Positions 25,811 to 33,075 of a DNA stretch of 64,000 nucleotides are shown piece after piece; position 1 is the first letter of the stretch; every line of letters begins with the position of its first letter. Source of the DNA: an uncultured Roseburia sp. (GTDB taxonomy: Bacteria > Bacillota > Clostridia > Lachnospirales > Lachnospiraceae); NCBI GenBank assembly GCA_945787015.1, contig CALZGM010000016.1, positions 1 to 64,000 on the forward strand. Reading direction: 5' to 3'. The notes under the pieces were generated by a model. That model saw nothing but the letters and a program-made list of their open reading frames with translations, made no database searches and had not been told where the DNA came from. The position numbers and the translations under genes are program-made.

Positions 25811-26623
25811 TTATTTTATGTAAACTCGCCTTCCATACTTTTTGGCATATTCTGCAGTAATAAGTGCACCACTACCATGTCCGGCTCCTATTACAACAAC
25901 CTCATCCGACCATGCACATATCAATCGATTTCTTCTTGGAAATCTGTATTGACTTGGTTGCACTCCCGGAGGGTACTCCGATAATACTACACCCGTTTCA
26001 ATGATTTTTTCCATGAGTGTATCATGTTCTTTGGGATAACATATATCAAGACCATTTGCTAATATTGCAATCGTATATCCACCTGATTTGATGCATGCAG
26101 TATGTGCATAGGAATCTACCCCTTTCGCCATGCCACTAATTACCGTAACATCACGCGTAGCATATTCTTTTGCACACTCTATCGCAGCATGCCTTGCTTC
26201 ACGTGAGCATCGCCTTGCACCTACTATGCTAACTGATTGTTCTATCTTCTTATACCGGCTTGTCTGAAGAAAATACTCATCTGTTTCTACTAAACATGAC
26301 TTATATCTTCCTTCAAATAAATGCCCTTTATAACCATGTTTTTTGTTGAAATAGATTGCATAACAATTTGCTAACTGCTTCATGAATTTTGACACATCTA
26401 CATCGCTTGTCTCAAGCAACAGATGAAAATGGTTCGTCATCATACAATATGCCTGTAACCTACATCCATATTTTTCAAGGCATTTTTCCAGTATCGCCTT
26501 AAATATTTGATAATCTCCTTCTTCCTCATATATGGCCTGTCTACGGATTCCTCGTTCCATAATATGAAAGGTTGCTCCCGGAAACCATATACGTCTTTTT
26601 CTCGCTATCTCTCTTTCACCCAT
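25811..26623 (-). CDS. REP-associated tyrosine transposase domain fused to DprA-like domain
   Basis: Residues 1-115 are a Y1 (IS200-like, RAYT-type) transposase: RRIWFPGATFHIMERGIRRQAIY, MMTNHFHLLLE with the HUH pair, and KKHGYKGHLFEGRYKSCLVETDEYFLQTSRY (given here as its parts). From about 118 the protein changes to a DprA/Smf Rossmann fold: SIVGARRCSREA, VISGMAKGVDSYAH, GGYTIAILANGLD, VLSEYPPGVQPSQYRFPRRNR. It ends at GRRVYIK, earlier than a full DprA. The ATG at 26621-26623 is preferred because the longer frame to 26713 overlaps a terminator. The join may be a domain fusion or a deletion chimera. Confidence 0.75.
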   Translation of the reverse strand: MGEREIARKRRIWFPGATFHIMERGIRRQAIYEEEGDYQIFKAILEKCLEKYGCRLQAYCMMTNHFHLLLETSDVDVSKFMKQLANCYAIYFNKKHGYKGHLFEGRYKSCLVETDEYFLQTSRYKKIEQSVSIVGARRCSREARHAAIECAKEYATRDVTVISGMAKGVDSYAHTACIKSGGYTIAILANGLDICYPKEHDTLMEKIIETGVVLSEYPPGVQPSQYRFPRRNRLICAWSDEVVVIGAGHGSGALITAEYAKKYGRRVYIK

Positions 26624-26666
26624 TTCTTTTTCAGTATTTATTCTATTATGCGAATTGTTGACTTTA

Positions 26667-26692
26667 GAAAAAAGCAGATATTTCAATCTACT
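26667..26692 (-). terminator. Terminator of the toxin-antitoxin operon
   Basis: On the minus strand GTAGAT (26691-26686) pairs with ATCTGC (26679-26674), then TTTTTT. The same element in slightly changed form ends the XRE gene at 27414-27440. Confidence 0.75.
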
Positions 26693-26714
26693 TTTATCCG
26701 CTACAAAATTCAAA

Positions 26715-27041
26715 CTAACTCCATAAAATTTTCATCTTGTTCGTAAAATTTTCAAGTGTATGAAAAATTCCCAGTATGTACACATTGTCATCAGAAACTT
26801 TGTAAATAATTATATAATCCATTTCAGGAATCTTGGCTTCATGATATCCCAAAGCTTTCATAAAAGGATCCTCGCTGAGTCTATATATGTTTGGGTTGCT
26901 TTCCAAGTTATCATATATCTGCGAAACTCCATCTAGCAGATGCTTTGCAGCCTGCTCACTCTCAAATTTCTCCAAGAGATATTTTACGCAGTTGTGTAAT
27001 AGCCTATCCATTTCATCAGTAGAAATAATATTATAAATCAT
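26715..27041 (-). CDS. RelE/ParE-family toxin
   Basis: The 108-aa protein fits the RelE/ParE barstar-like fold: an N-terminal helix pair (DRLLHNCVKYLLEKFESEQAAKHLLDG in two parts), NIYRLSEDPFMKALGYHEAKI, and the C-terminal strands DYIIIYKVSDDNVYILGIFH. ParE relatives poison gyrase and RelE relatives cut mRNA; the target cannot be told here. It overlaps the antitoxin gene by 11 nt, the usual translationally coupled order antitoxin then toxin. A terminator follows. Confidence 0.85.
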   Translation of the reverse strand: MIYNIISTDEMDRLLHNCVKYLLEKFESEQAAKHLLDGVSQIYDNLESNPNIYRLSEDPFMKALGYHEAKIPEMDYIIIYKVSDDNVYILGIFHTLENFTNKMKILWS

Positions 27042-27291
27042 ATTTCTCCCTTACTAACTTAAGTGATTCCTTTGCATCATGAACTTTTCCTTCTCTTATC
27101 TGCTGTTCAGAATTCATTAAGCTCTGATACATATTAAGTTTTGCAGAAACTCTTTCGAAAGTCTCCATACTCATAATAACCATATCTCCGTATCCATTTT
27201 TTGTAATATAAACTGGTTCAGAGGTACTATGACATAATTCAGAAATCTCAGAAGTATTTTTCAAGTCTTTAATTGGAATAATCTGTGGCAT
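27031..27291 (-). CDS. Phd/YefM-family antitoxin
   Basis: The 86-aa protein contains MPQIIPIKDLKNTSEISELCH, PVYITKNGYGDMVIMSMETFER, then a C-terminal toxin-binding helix. This is the canonical Phd/YefM DNA-binding antitoxin. The start at 27289-27291 is chosen because AGAGG lies eight bases upstream; a GTG and an ATG further upstream overlap that ribosome site. It should bind its own promoter (27321-27349) and neutralise the toxin. Confidence 0.88.
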   Translation of the reverse strand: MPQIIPIKDLKNTSEISELCHSTSEPVYITKNGYGDMVIMSMETFERVSAKLNMYQSLMNSEQQIREGKVHDAKESLKLVREKYDL

Positions 27292-27320
27292 TTTCATCAC
27301 CTCTCTATTATTATGGTCTA

Positions 27321-27349
27321 ATCATACCACAATTATACCATTCTTTCAA
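27321..27349 (-). promoter_or_regulatory. Promoter of the Phd/RelE operon
   Basis: On the minus strand TTGAAA (27349-27344), 17-nt spacer and TATGAT (27326-27321). The spacer and -10 contain a direct repeat GGTATAAT/GGTATGAT, which could be antitoxin half-sites. Confidence 0.65.
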
Positions 27350-27413
27350 TTCTTTTTGATTGATTGAATTTTATATATATGTATTTATTCTTTTATACGT
27401 ATTGTCCTGCTCA

Positions 27414-27440
27414 GAAAAAAGCAGATATCCCTATCTACTT
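27414..27440 (-). terminator. Terminator of the XRE gene
   Basis: GTAGAT pairs with ATCTGC around AGGGAT, followed by six T on the minus strand. The first arm includes the stop codon of the XRE gene. Confidence 0.8.
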
Positions 27441-27794
27441 TTTTTCCTGAAGTTCTTTCAACGCCTCCATATATCCCATGAGTTTCTTCTGCATATTAAT
27501 ATCAAGATTCTGGTAATTCTCCACCAATATCCCTAGTTCTGTTCCTTTCTCTATGACATATATTAAATTGTCACGACTACGTTCCCCTATATGCTCTGCT
27601 CCCGTTAGTAATTCATAAGGTGTAACTCCCAATACCTCACATATTATCAGAATCTTATCCGATACAGGATTTGTTTTCTTCTTCTTCCAATCACTAATCG
27701 TGCTTTCCGCTATTCCTGTTTTCTGAGCAAATTCCTTCTGTGACATATTCCGTTCTTTTAATAATTCGAATATTTTACAACTAATTGTCTGCAT
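27435..27794 (-). CDS. XRE-family transcriptional regulator
   Basis: The 119-aa protein has a complete N-terminal helix-turn-helix (LLKERNMSQKEFAQKTGIAESTISDWKKK), then TNPVSDKILIICEVLGVTPYELLTGAEH and a C-terminal helical dimerisation part ending MEALKELQEKK. It resembles immunity-repressor or orphan HTH proteins of mobile elements. A damaged copy lies at 21477-21830. It is monocistronic with its own terminator, upstream of the toxin-antitoxin pair on the same strand. Target unknown. Confidence 0.85.
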   Translation of the reverse strand: MQTISCKIFELLKERNMSQKEFAQKTGIAESTISDWKKKKTNPVSDKILIICEVLGVTPYELLTGAEHIGERSRDNLIYVIEKGTELGILVENYQNLDINMQKKLMGYMEALKELQEKK

Positions 27795-27919
27795 GATTCT
27801 ACTATACCTACACCCTTACTATTACAATCTTCTAAACCTTCCATCTCAACAAGAAGTACTTTGAATATCATATTACTACAATCTTTTAAATTTGTAAATA
27901 CGTATTTTATCGTTTATAA

Positions 27920-27941
27920 AAATTTAATAGTACCTGTCACC
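27920..27941 (-). repeat. REP-like palindrome, copy 3 (diverged)
   Basis: Matches the 22-bp element of copies 1-2 across AAATTTAAT and keeps 8 of 13 bases in the GC-rich palindrome (AGTACCTGTCACC). Same orientation as copies 1 and 2. Confidence 0.55.
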
Positions 27942-28044
27942 TTTGTACCCAATGCCATTAGTTTCATCCGGCTAAACAGCTTTTTCTCAAGAATAATTAA
28001 AACCCCCTGATTATCTAGCATCCTGTTTCCATTCTTTTAACTAA

Positions 28045-28062
28045 CGTCTGGCACCAATTTAA
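28045..28062 (+). repeat. REP-like palindrome, copy 4 (diverged, opposite orientation)
   Basis: CGTCTGGCACC followed by AATTTAA corresponds to the reverse orientation of the same element, with several changes. Tentative because short. Confidence 0.4.
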
Positions 28063-28135
28063 CATTTTTGTAACATTTTTTCTTTCTTTTTTATATTTTT
28101 TTGTTTTTCCTATTGACAGGACATAAAAAATGTGC

Positions 28136-28220
28136 GGCCGCCTTATCTGATGTAATCAGATAAGGCGGCCCTTAGATTATCAAATCGTTTTGACACCACT
28201 CAAAAACAAATAATCTAAGG
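28136..28220 (+). promoter_or_regulatory. Two leader stem-loops of the IS4 transposase gene
   Basis: First, a perfect 16-bp stem (28136-28151 with 28155-28170) with a three-base GTA loop. Second, CCTTAGATTAT (28170-28180) pairs with ATAATCTAAGG (28210-28220); the second arm includes the start of the AAGGAG ribosome site at 28217-28222. Such leaders in other insertion sequences block translation from read-through transcripts. Confidence 0.7.
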
Positions 28221-28234
28221 AGCACACTACTATT

Positions 28235-29599
28235 ATGAACGACTATCCAACAAATGTAAAACAAAAATTAAACTCTATTATCCAAAATATGGCCAATCAT
28301 CATTGGCTATTTACCCAAAATCCTGGCCGTGACTTTTCACGACAGCATCTTGGTAAGCTTTCCTTCTATGATACCATGCGCATGATCATCGGTATGGGAA
28401 AAGGCAGCACTTCGGATGAAATCATGGATTATTTTGATCTGGATCCTTCTCTTATTCCTTCTCAGTCTGCGTTTACACAGCGAAGAGCTCAGATTTCTCT
28501 ATCGGCTTTTGAGTATCTCTTTTCTGAATTTTCCTCTTCATTTCCTGCAACTACTAACAAGTTTAAAGACCATTGTATCTTAGCTTTCGATGGATGCCAT
28601 GTTGTCCATACTACCAATGCTGAAATATTAGAGGATTATAATAAGCCTCGTCTTGTAGATTACAAAGGTTACAATCATATGCATCTTAATGGCTTTGTAG
28701 ATGTCATTAGTAAAGTATTCTTAGATGTCGTAATCCAGCCCGGACAGCATCCGGATGAACGCGCTGCAATGCGCGCCATGCTTGACCACTTTAGTCCTGA
28801 TGAACCGGAAAAATATATCATCACCGCTGATCGGGGATACGAATCCTATGACCTTATCTTCCAGTGCGAACTCAAAAAACTAAACTATGTTTTTCGTGTG
28901 AAGTCACCATCATCTTGCAGAAGTATGCTGTCTTCATACATCTCGGAGCTCCCTGATGATCAGGAAGAATTTGACGTTATCGTCAAAAGATTCTTCACTG
29001 ACAAATACACAAAAATCATGAAAGAACAGGGCGATGTATACCACTATATGAATCCATACAAAACCATTCCAAACTTTCAAAAACTGCTTGCCGGTAACCA
29101 CCTTCGCTATCTGCAATTTCGTGTCTTAAAAATCAAGACAGCTGAAAACACTTACGAATATATCATTACAAATCTTCCCTTCTCCTTTGACCTTAATGAC
29201 ATCAAAGATATCTACCACTGGAGATGGGGTATCGAAGTATCCTTCCGTTACCTGAAGCATGCCAATGGCCTTCTTCACTTCCATTGCAAAAAGCCGGAAT
29301 TCCTCAAGCAGGAAATATATGCAAATCTGGTGCTATACAACTTCGGAATCTTCCTTGCTAACGAAGCTGCTGAAGAAAACAATCGTAAAAAACGAAATGC
29401 AAACAACAAATACACTTATGATGTCGATATTTCAACCGCACTTAAACTGGCAAGGAAATACTTTATACGAAGCGACACAGGCAAAGGCATCGATATCATC
29501 AAACTTATGACCAAATACGTCCATGCCGTCAAAACCGAATTTCGACAATTCAGCAGACCGCTTCGCGGAATAGGGGCAATCCACTTCGGATACAGGTAA
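28235..29599 (+). CDS. IS4-family DDE transposase
   Basis: The 454-aa transposase has the IS4 catalytic triad: first Asp in ILAFDGCHVV, second Asp in ITADRGYESYD, and the Glu in the YREK signature YHWRWGIEVSFRYLK (Tyr-x2-Arg-x3-Glu-x6-Lys). All catalytic residues and full family length are present, so it may be active. The ATG follows AAGGAG by 12 bases. A hairpin follows at 29625. Terminal inverted repeats and target duplication could not be found by eye. Confidence 0.92.
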   Translation: MNDYPTNVKQKLNSIIQNMANHHWLFTQNPGRDFSRQHLGKLSFYDTMRMIIGMGKGSTSDEIMDYFDLDPSLIPSQSAFTQRRAQISLSAFEYLFSEFSSSFPATTNKFKDHCILAFDGCHVVHTTNAEILEDYNKPRLVDYKGYNHMHLNGFVDVISKVFLDVVIQPGQHPDERAAMRAMLDHFSPDEPEKYIITADRGYESYDLIFQCELKKLNYVFRVKSPSSCRSMLSSYISELPDDQEEFDVIVKRFFTDKYTKIMKEQGDVYHYMNPYKTIPNFQKLLAGNHLRYLQFRVLKIKTAENTYEYIITNLPFSFDLNDIKDIYHWRWGIEVSFRYLKHANGLLHFHCKKPEFLKQEIYANLVLYNFGIFLANEAAEENNRKKRNANNKYTYDVDISTALKLARKYFIRSDTGKGIDIIKLMTKYVHAVKTEFRQFSRPLRGIGAIHFGYR

Positions 29600-29624
29600 A
29601 TCAAGTAACTGAATATCTTCCTCT

Positions 29625-29646
29625 GGCAGATGAAATAACATCTGCC
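29625..29646 (+). terminator. Hairpin after the transposase gene
   Basis: GGCAGATG (29625-29632) pairs with CATCTGCC (29639-29646) over a six-base loop, followed by TATTTGTGG. A terminator or part of the insertion sequence right end. Confidence 0.55.
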
Positions 29647-29769
29647 TATTTGTGGTGCCTCAATTCTATAAAAAATCCGGTATTTCACTCAAAACTGCTA
29701 TCTTGTTCAATGTTAGGTGTGTCTCGAACACTTTATCGAACATCTAGCTTAATGGCATTGCCTATGTAC

Positions 29770-30165
29770 CTACAGGAATATTCGTAAAGGCTGCTACGCA
29801 CCGCAGATGCGGCAAGGCTTTGACTTGTTTATTGTATACTTTGGATATTCTTGCCTCAAGAAACCATGAATCCGATAATATGGAAACCGGTATTCCGGAG
29901 CGGAAACCGCCATTGATTGGCTTGATTACAATTCATAAGAAATTGAACTAATGTCAAGCCCAGAGCCGCTTTGCGGGGCGTAAGCCGGCTTTACATTGGT
30001 GAGATTTCTTGTATCCTACATAATTGCCAATCGGTTTCCTGATGACCGGACAGTATGGACTTCGAGACCGGAATATTCATACTTAAAATACCACTTTTGG
30101 GAAAGCATTCTGCATTTTTTGGTATTTAGGGCTTGCAAAAAACACCTTGACTAATATTCCTATAG
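29770..30165. ncRNA. Candidate structured non-coding RNA, about 396 nt
   Basis: No gene fits here, but nested complementary segments do. An outer stem joins 29770-29782 and 30153-30165 (12 of 13 pairs, the odd pair being a G-U if read leftward). Inside lie TATTCCGG 29891-29898 with CCGGAATA 30068-30075, and GGAAACCG 29902-29909 with CGGTTTCC 30032-30039. These enclose hairpins at 29921-29958, 29964-29990 and an alternative ATTGG/CCAAT pairing. Other hairpins are CCGC/GCGG at 29801-29812 and AAATACC/GGTATTT at 30086-30127. The class is not recognised, and the strand is unclear. A decayed intron or mobile-element RNA is possible. Confidence 0.5.
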
Positions 30166-30224
30166 AAATGGACACGTAATCAAGCACAAAAAAGACGATT
30201 TCCAAATTTCCGGATTCGCGATTT

Positions 30225-30351
30225 CGAGCCACGGTTCTTCCGCAATTTTACGTTTTTTGTTCCAACCCATTTTGAGGAATGCTGATTAACACTGACATTC
30301 TAATGTTTTAAAATTATAAAACACGGATGTTTGCGGAAGAACCCGAGCCAC
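30225..30351. mobile_element. 111-bp MITE with 8-bp target site duplication
   Basis: The element 30233-30343 has perfect 13-bp terminal inverted repeats (GGTTCTTCCGCAA at the left, its complement at the right). It is flanked on both sides by CGAGCCAC (30225-30232 and 30344-30351), an exact 8-bp duplication. It is too short to code for a transposase. An 8-bp duplication and GGTTCTT-type ends recall the ISL3 family, so it is probably a non-autonomous derivative; that family link is from memory. Confidence 0.88.
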
Positions 30352-30376
30352 AAGAATATTCATTGGTAAAAAGTTA

Positions 30377-31669
30377 TTAATTACCAATTTTCTTCACAAA
30401 CTCTAACAAAGAATTTACACTCATATCTTGACCAAAGTCCTCCGAACCAATTAATGCCGTGTGGCAACCTGCTGCCAATCCGGCTTTAACGTCATTCTCA
30501 CCATCACCTATCATCCAACTGTTTGCAAGATCTATATTTAACTCTTTTGCAGCCTGCAATAGCAGTCCTGGTTTCGGTTTTCTACACTCACAATCAATTT
30601 TCAACTCGACCACTTCTCCTACATAACCTTTATGTGGATGATGTGGGCAATAATAAATTCCATCAAGATATGCCCCTTGCCGTCCAAGAAGTGTCTCCAT
30701 CTTGTCGTGAATGGTATTAAGTTCAGAAATAGTAACTTCTCCCCTTGCAATGACTGGCTGATTTGTTACTACCACGGCAAGATAACCACTGCTGTTTATT
30801 TTCTTTATAGCATCTGCCACGCCATCTATTAATTCAAACTGCTCTTTATCTTTCAAAAAACCTACATACTTATTAATCGTACCATCACGATCTAAAAATA
30901 TCGCTTTCTGCTTATTAGACAGATTCTTTGCTTTAACGGTTCCTCGTTTATAGTCTTTAACTACTGAGTTAAATCTCTCTGGTGTTCCCATATCCTTTAC
31001 ATACTCAGGAGAGTCATAGCAGAACATTTCTCCTGTTCCTGACAATGGCTTAAGTATTTGTCTATCCAAATCAACCTTAACAATCTTTCCATTCTCGTCT
31101 ATTTCTCCAATTTTACTTCCATCTATTCTTTCCAAAACCATTGGAGAAATAACATGTAGACCAGCATTTACACGATTTTTATAATAGAGAGGACGATCAT
31201 CTTCTTTTGCAATCCACCTTTCTACCCTTCCCCTTTCATCAGCTATTATGAGTCCGGAATCATAAGGATGAGAATTTGGATGAGTAAAAAGTGTAACGAG
31301 ACCTCTATGTGCTTTGTGAAAGGATACCATTCTATTAAAGTCCACATCAAACACAGCGTCTGCATTGAGTAGAAGAAAATCCTCATTCAGTTCCAATTTA
31401 AAAAGGGCTCCGGCATTTCCAAGTGGCGTCTCCTCTATGAAATATTCTATTTTTACGCCCCACCTGCTTCCATCTCCGAAGAAATCCATTATCTTATCCG
31501 CCATATAAGAAACGGTAAGAATAATATCCTTAAATCCTTGATTTCTTAAAGAGATTATCTCCCTTTCAAGAACCGGAACATTTTGAATAGGTATGAGTGG
31601 TTTAGGTATATCAGGAAAGAGTTTAGAGATTCTAGTACCTCTTCCTCCAGCCATAATTACTACTTTCAT
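30377..31669 (-). CDS. Bifunctional heptose-1-P guanylyltransferase / heptose-1,7-bisP phosphatase
   Basis: Residues 1-240 are a nucleotidyltransferase (VVIMAGGRGTRISKLFPDIPKPLIPI, LLLNADAVFDVDF) of the HddC type. Residues 255-430 are a HAD phosphatase of the GmhB type (AIFLDRDGTIN, VVTNQPVIARGE, zinc loop YYCPHHPHKG with CECRKPKPGLL, and MIGDGENDVKAG). GmhB removes the 7-phosphate from D-glycero-D-manno-heptose 1,7-bisphosphate and HddC adds GMP. With GmhA and HddA upstream (36.7-38.3 kb) this completes GDP-heptose synthesis. It is the last gene of the operon. Nucleotide preference for GTP is inferred from the hddA context. Confidence 0.88.
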   Translation of the reverse strand: MKVVIMAGGRGTRISKLFPDIPKPLIPIQNVPVLEREIISLRNQGFKDIILTVSYMADKIMDFFGDGSRWGVKIEYFIEETPLGNAGALFKLELNEDFLLLNADAVFDVDFNRMVSFHKAHRGLVTLFTHPNSHPYDSGLIIADERGRVERWIAKEDDRPLYYKNRVNAGLHVISPMVLERIDGSKIGEIDENGKIVKVDLDRQILKPLSGTGEMFCYDSPEYVKDMGTPERFNSVVKDYKRGTVKAKNLSNKQKAIFLDRDGTINKYVGFLKDKEQFELIDGVADAIKKINSSGYLAVVVTNQPVIARGEVTISELNTIHDKMETLLGRQGAYLDGIYYCPHHPHKGYVGEVVELKIDCECRKPKPGLLLQAAKELNIDLANSWMIGDGENDVKAGLAAGCHTALIGSEDFGQDMSVNSLLEFVKKIGN

Positions 31670-31704
31670 AATTTGGTATCCTTCCTTAAAAAGCTAACAA
31701 ATCA

Positions 31705-31959
31705 TCATGCTCTATATATGGGTTTCAGCAATTGCGGTAATCCATCAAAATAACTAATTTTAATCTCCCCCTGAATCAACGTCTGAATATAATCAATGAA
31801 CTCTGTTGTAATTTCGTTACCATTTACTATCCATTTTTCTGGGAGTTTTTTACTTGTTTTATTGCTCCATATAATAAAGCATGCTACTCTGCACCAATTG
31901 CAAACCGCATATAATTTACAATTGATATATAACATGTATCTAATATGAATAAAATGCAA
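31705..31959 (-). pseudogene. Gene fragment resembling the C-terminus of PPi-dependent phosphofructokinase
   Basis: The 84-codon frame has a nonsense-like N-terminal third. From residue 35 it reads KLPEKWIVNGNEITTEFIDY followed by IQTLIQGEIKISYFDGLPQL. This recalls the C-terminal end of clostridial PFP-type phosphofructokinases (FIDY...LIQGE...NGLP), recognised from memory. There is no ribosome site and no space for the catalytic domain. It sits just downstream of the broken glf copy, so this is a decayed segment of the operon. Confidence 0.4.
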
Positions 31960-31962
31960 ATG

Positions 31963-33074
31963 TTATTTCAATTCTCTTTCAGCACACTCCAGTGCAGATG
32001 CAATTACAGCATCCATGTCATAATATTTATACTTACCCAAACGTCCACCGAAAATAATTTTCTCTTCTTTATCTGCTAACTCTTTGTACTTCCTATAAAG
32101 CTCGCTATTCTTTTCATCATTTACTGGATAGTAAGGTACATCACCAAATTTCCATTCTGAAGAATATTCTCTAGAAATAATTGTCTTTGGTAAATCATTT
32201 CCATTTTCATCTTTACCGAACTCAAACCATTTAAGCTCAATGATTCTAGTCCATGGTGTTTCACGGTCTGTATAGTTGATAACAGCGTTCCCCTGAAAAT
32301 TCGGCTGATTTAGGACTTCATTTTCAAAGCGAACAGATCTATACTCAAGATTGCCTAATGAATAATTGAAATATTCATCAATGGCTCCTGTATAAACAAC
32401 TTTTTCTGCCATTACATCATATTCAGACTTTTTCTCGTTATAGTCTTCACCAAGCTTCACTTCAATTCCATCAAGCATGTTCTCAACAAGCTTTGTGTAC
32501 CCCCCATTGGAATGCCCTGAAAAAGTGCATTAAAGTAGTTATTATCAAAAGTGAAACGAACTGGAAGACGCTTAATAATAAAAGCAGGAAGCTCTTTGCA
32601 ATCTCTTCCCCACTGTTTTTCAGTGTAACCTTTAACCAACTTATCATAGATGTCACAACCAACAAGTGAAATAGCTTGTTCTTCGAGATTCTGTGGTTCG
32701 CCCGTTATTACTTTTTTCTGTTCTTCAATCTTTGCAGCTGCCTCTTCTGGAGTTATTATACCCCACATTTTATTAAATGTGTACATGTTAAATGGCAAAG
32801 AGTATAATTCGCCTTTGTAATTAGCAACTGGACTATTTGTATATCGATTAAATGTAGCAAATTGGGTTATGTAATTCCATACCTTAGCGTTGTTTGTATG
32901 AAAGATATGAGCTCCATATTTATGGAAGTTAATACCTTCTACTTTTTCTGTATAAACATTTCCTGCAATATGATTTCTACGTTCAATAACTAAAACAGAT
33001 TTTCCTGCTACTTTTGCCTGTTGAGCAAACACCGCACCAAATAAACCTGCTCCTACTACTAAATAATTGTACAT
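31963..33074 (-). pseudogene. glf: UDP-galactopyranose mutase, frameshifted copy
   Basis: Codons from 33074 give the FAD-binding start YLVVGAGLFGAVFAQQAK and IERRNHIAGNVYTE, then HKYGAHIFHTNN, and run to FQGIPMGG. The rest, from NMLDGIEVKLGEDY to YKYYDMDAVIASALE, is in the other frame (31963-32478). The two halves would join exactly if the G tract complementary to 32500-32505 held seven instead of six G. Otherwise the gene looks complete and undecayed, so it may be phase-variable, recently broken, or an assembly error. The enzyme makes UDP-galactofuranose. A second, intact glf is at 42210-43316. Confidence 0.88.
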
Positions 33075-33075
33075 A

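Larger units (their letters stand above)
27795..28135. other. Non-coding region upstream of IS4 element
   Basis: About 340 bp with no gene. It contains two diverged REP-like elements (27920-27941 and 28045-28062), the XRE promoter on its left side, and T-rich sequence leading into the insertion sequence. The left end of the insertion sequence could not be placed. Confidence 0.5.

Noticed and set aside
25811-26713. Start of the RAYT-DprA protein at 26713
   Set aside because: The first 30 codons run through a rho-independent terminator of the toxin gene and do not resemble the family; the ATG at 26621-26623 fits better.
27700-29760. Exact ends of the IS4 insertion sequence
   Set aside because: I could not find convincing terminal inverted repeats with a flanking duplication by eye, so no element boundaries are claimed.
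29960-29990. Group II intron domain V
   Set aside because: AGCCG-CTT-loop-AAG-C-CGGCT is a hairpin but lacks the expected length, catalytic triad position and GNRA loop, and no reverse transcriptase is nearby.
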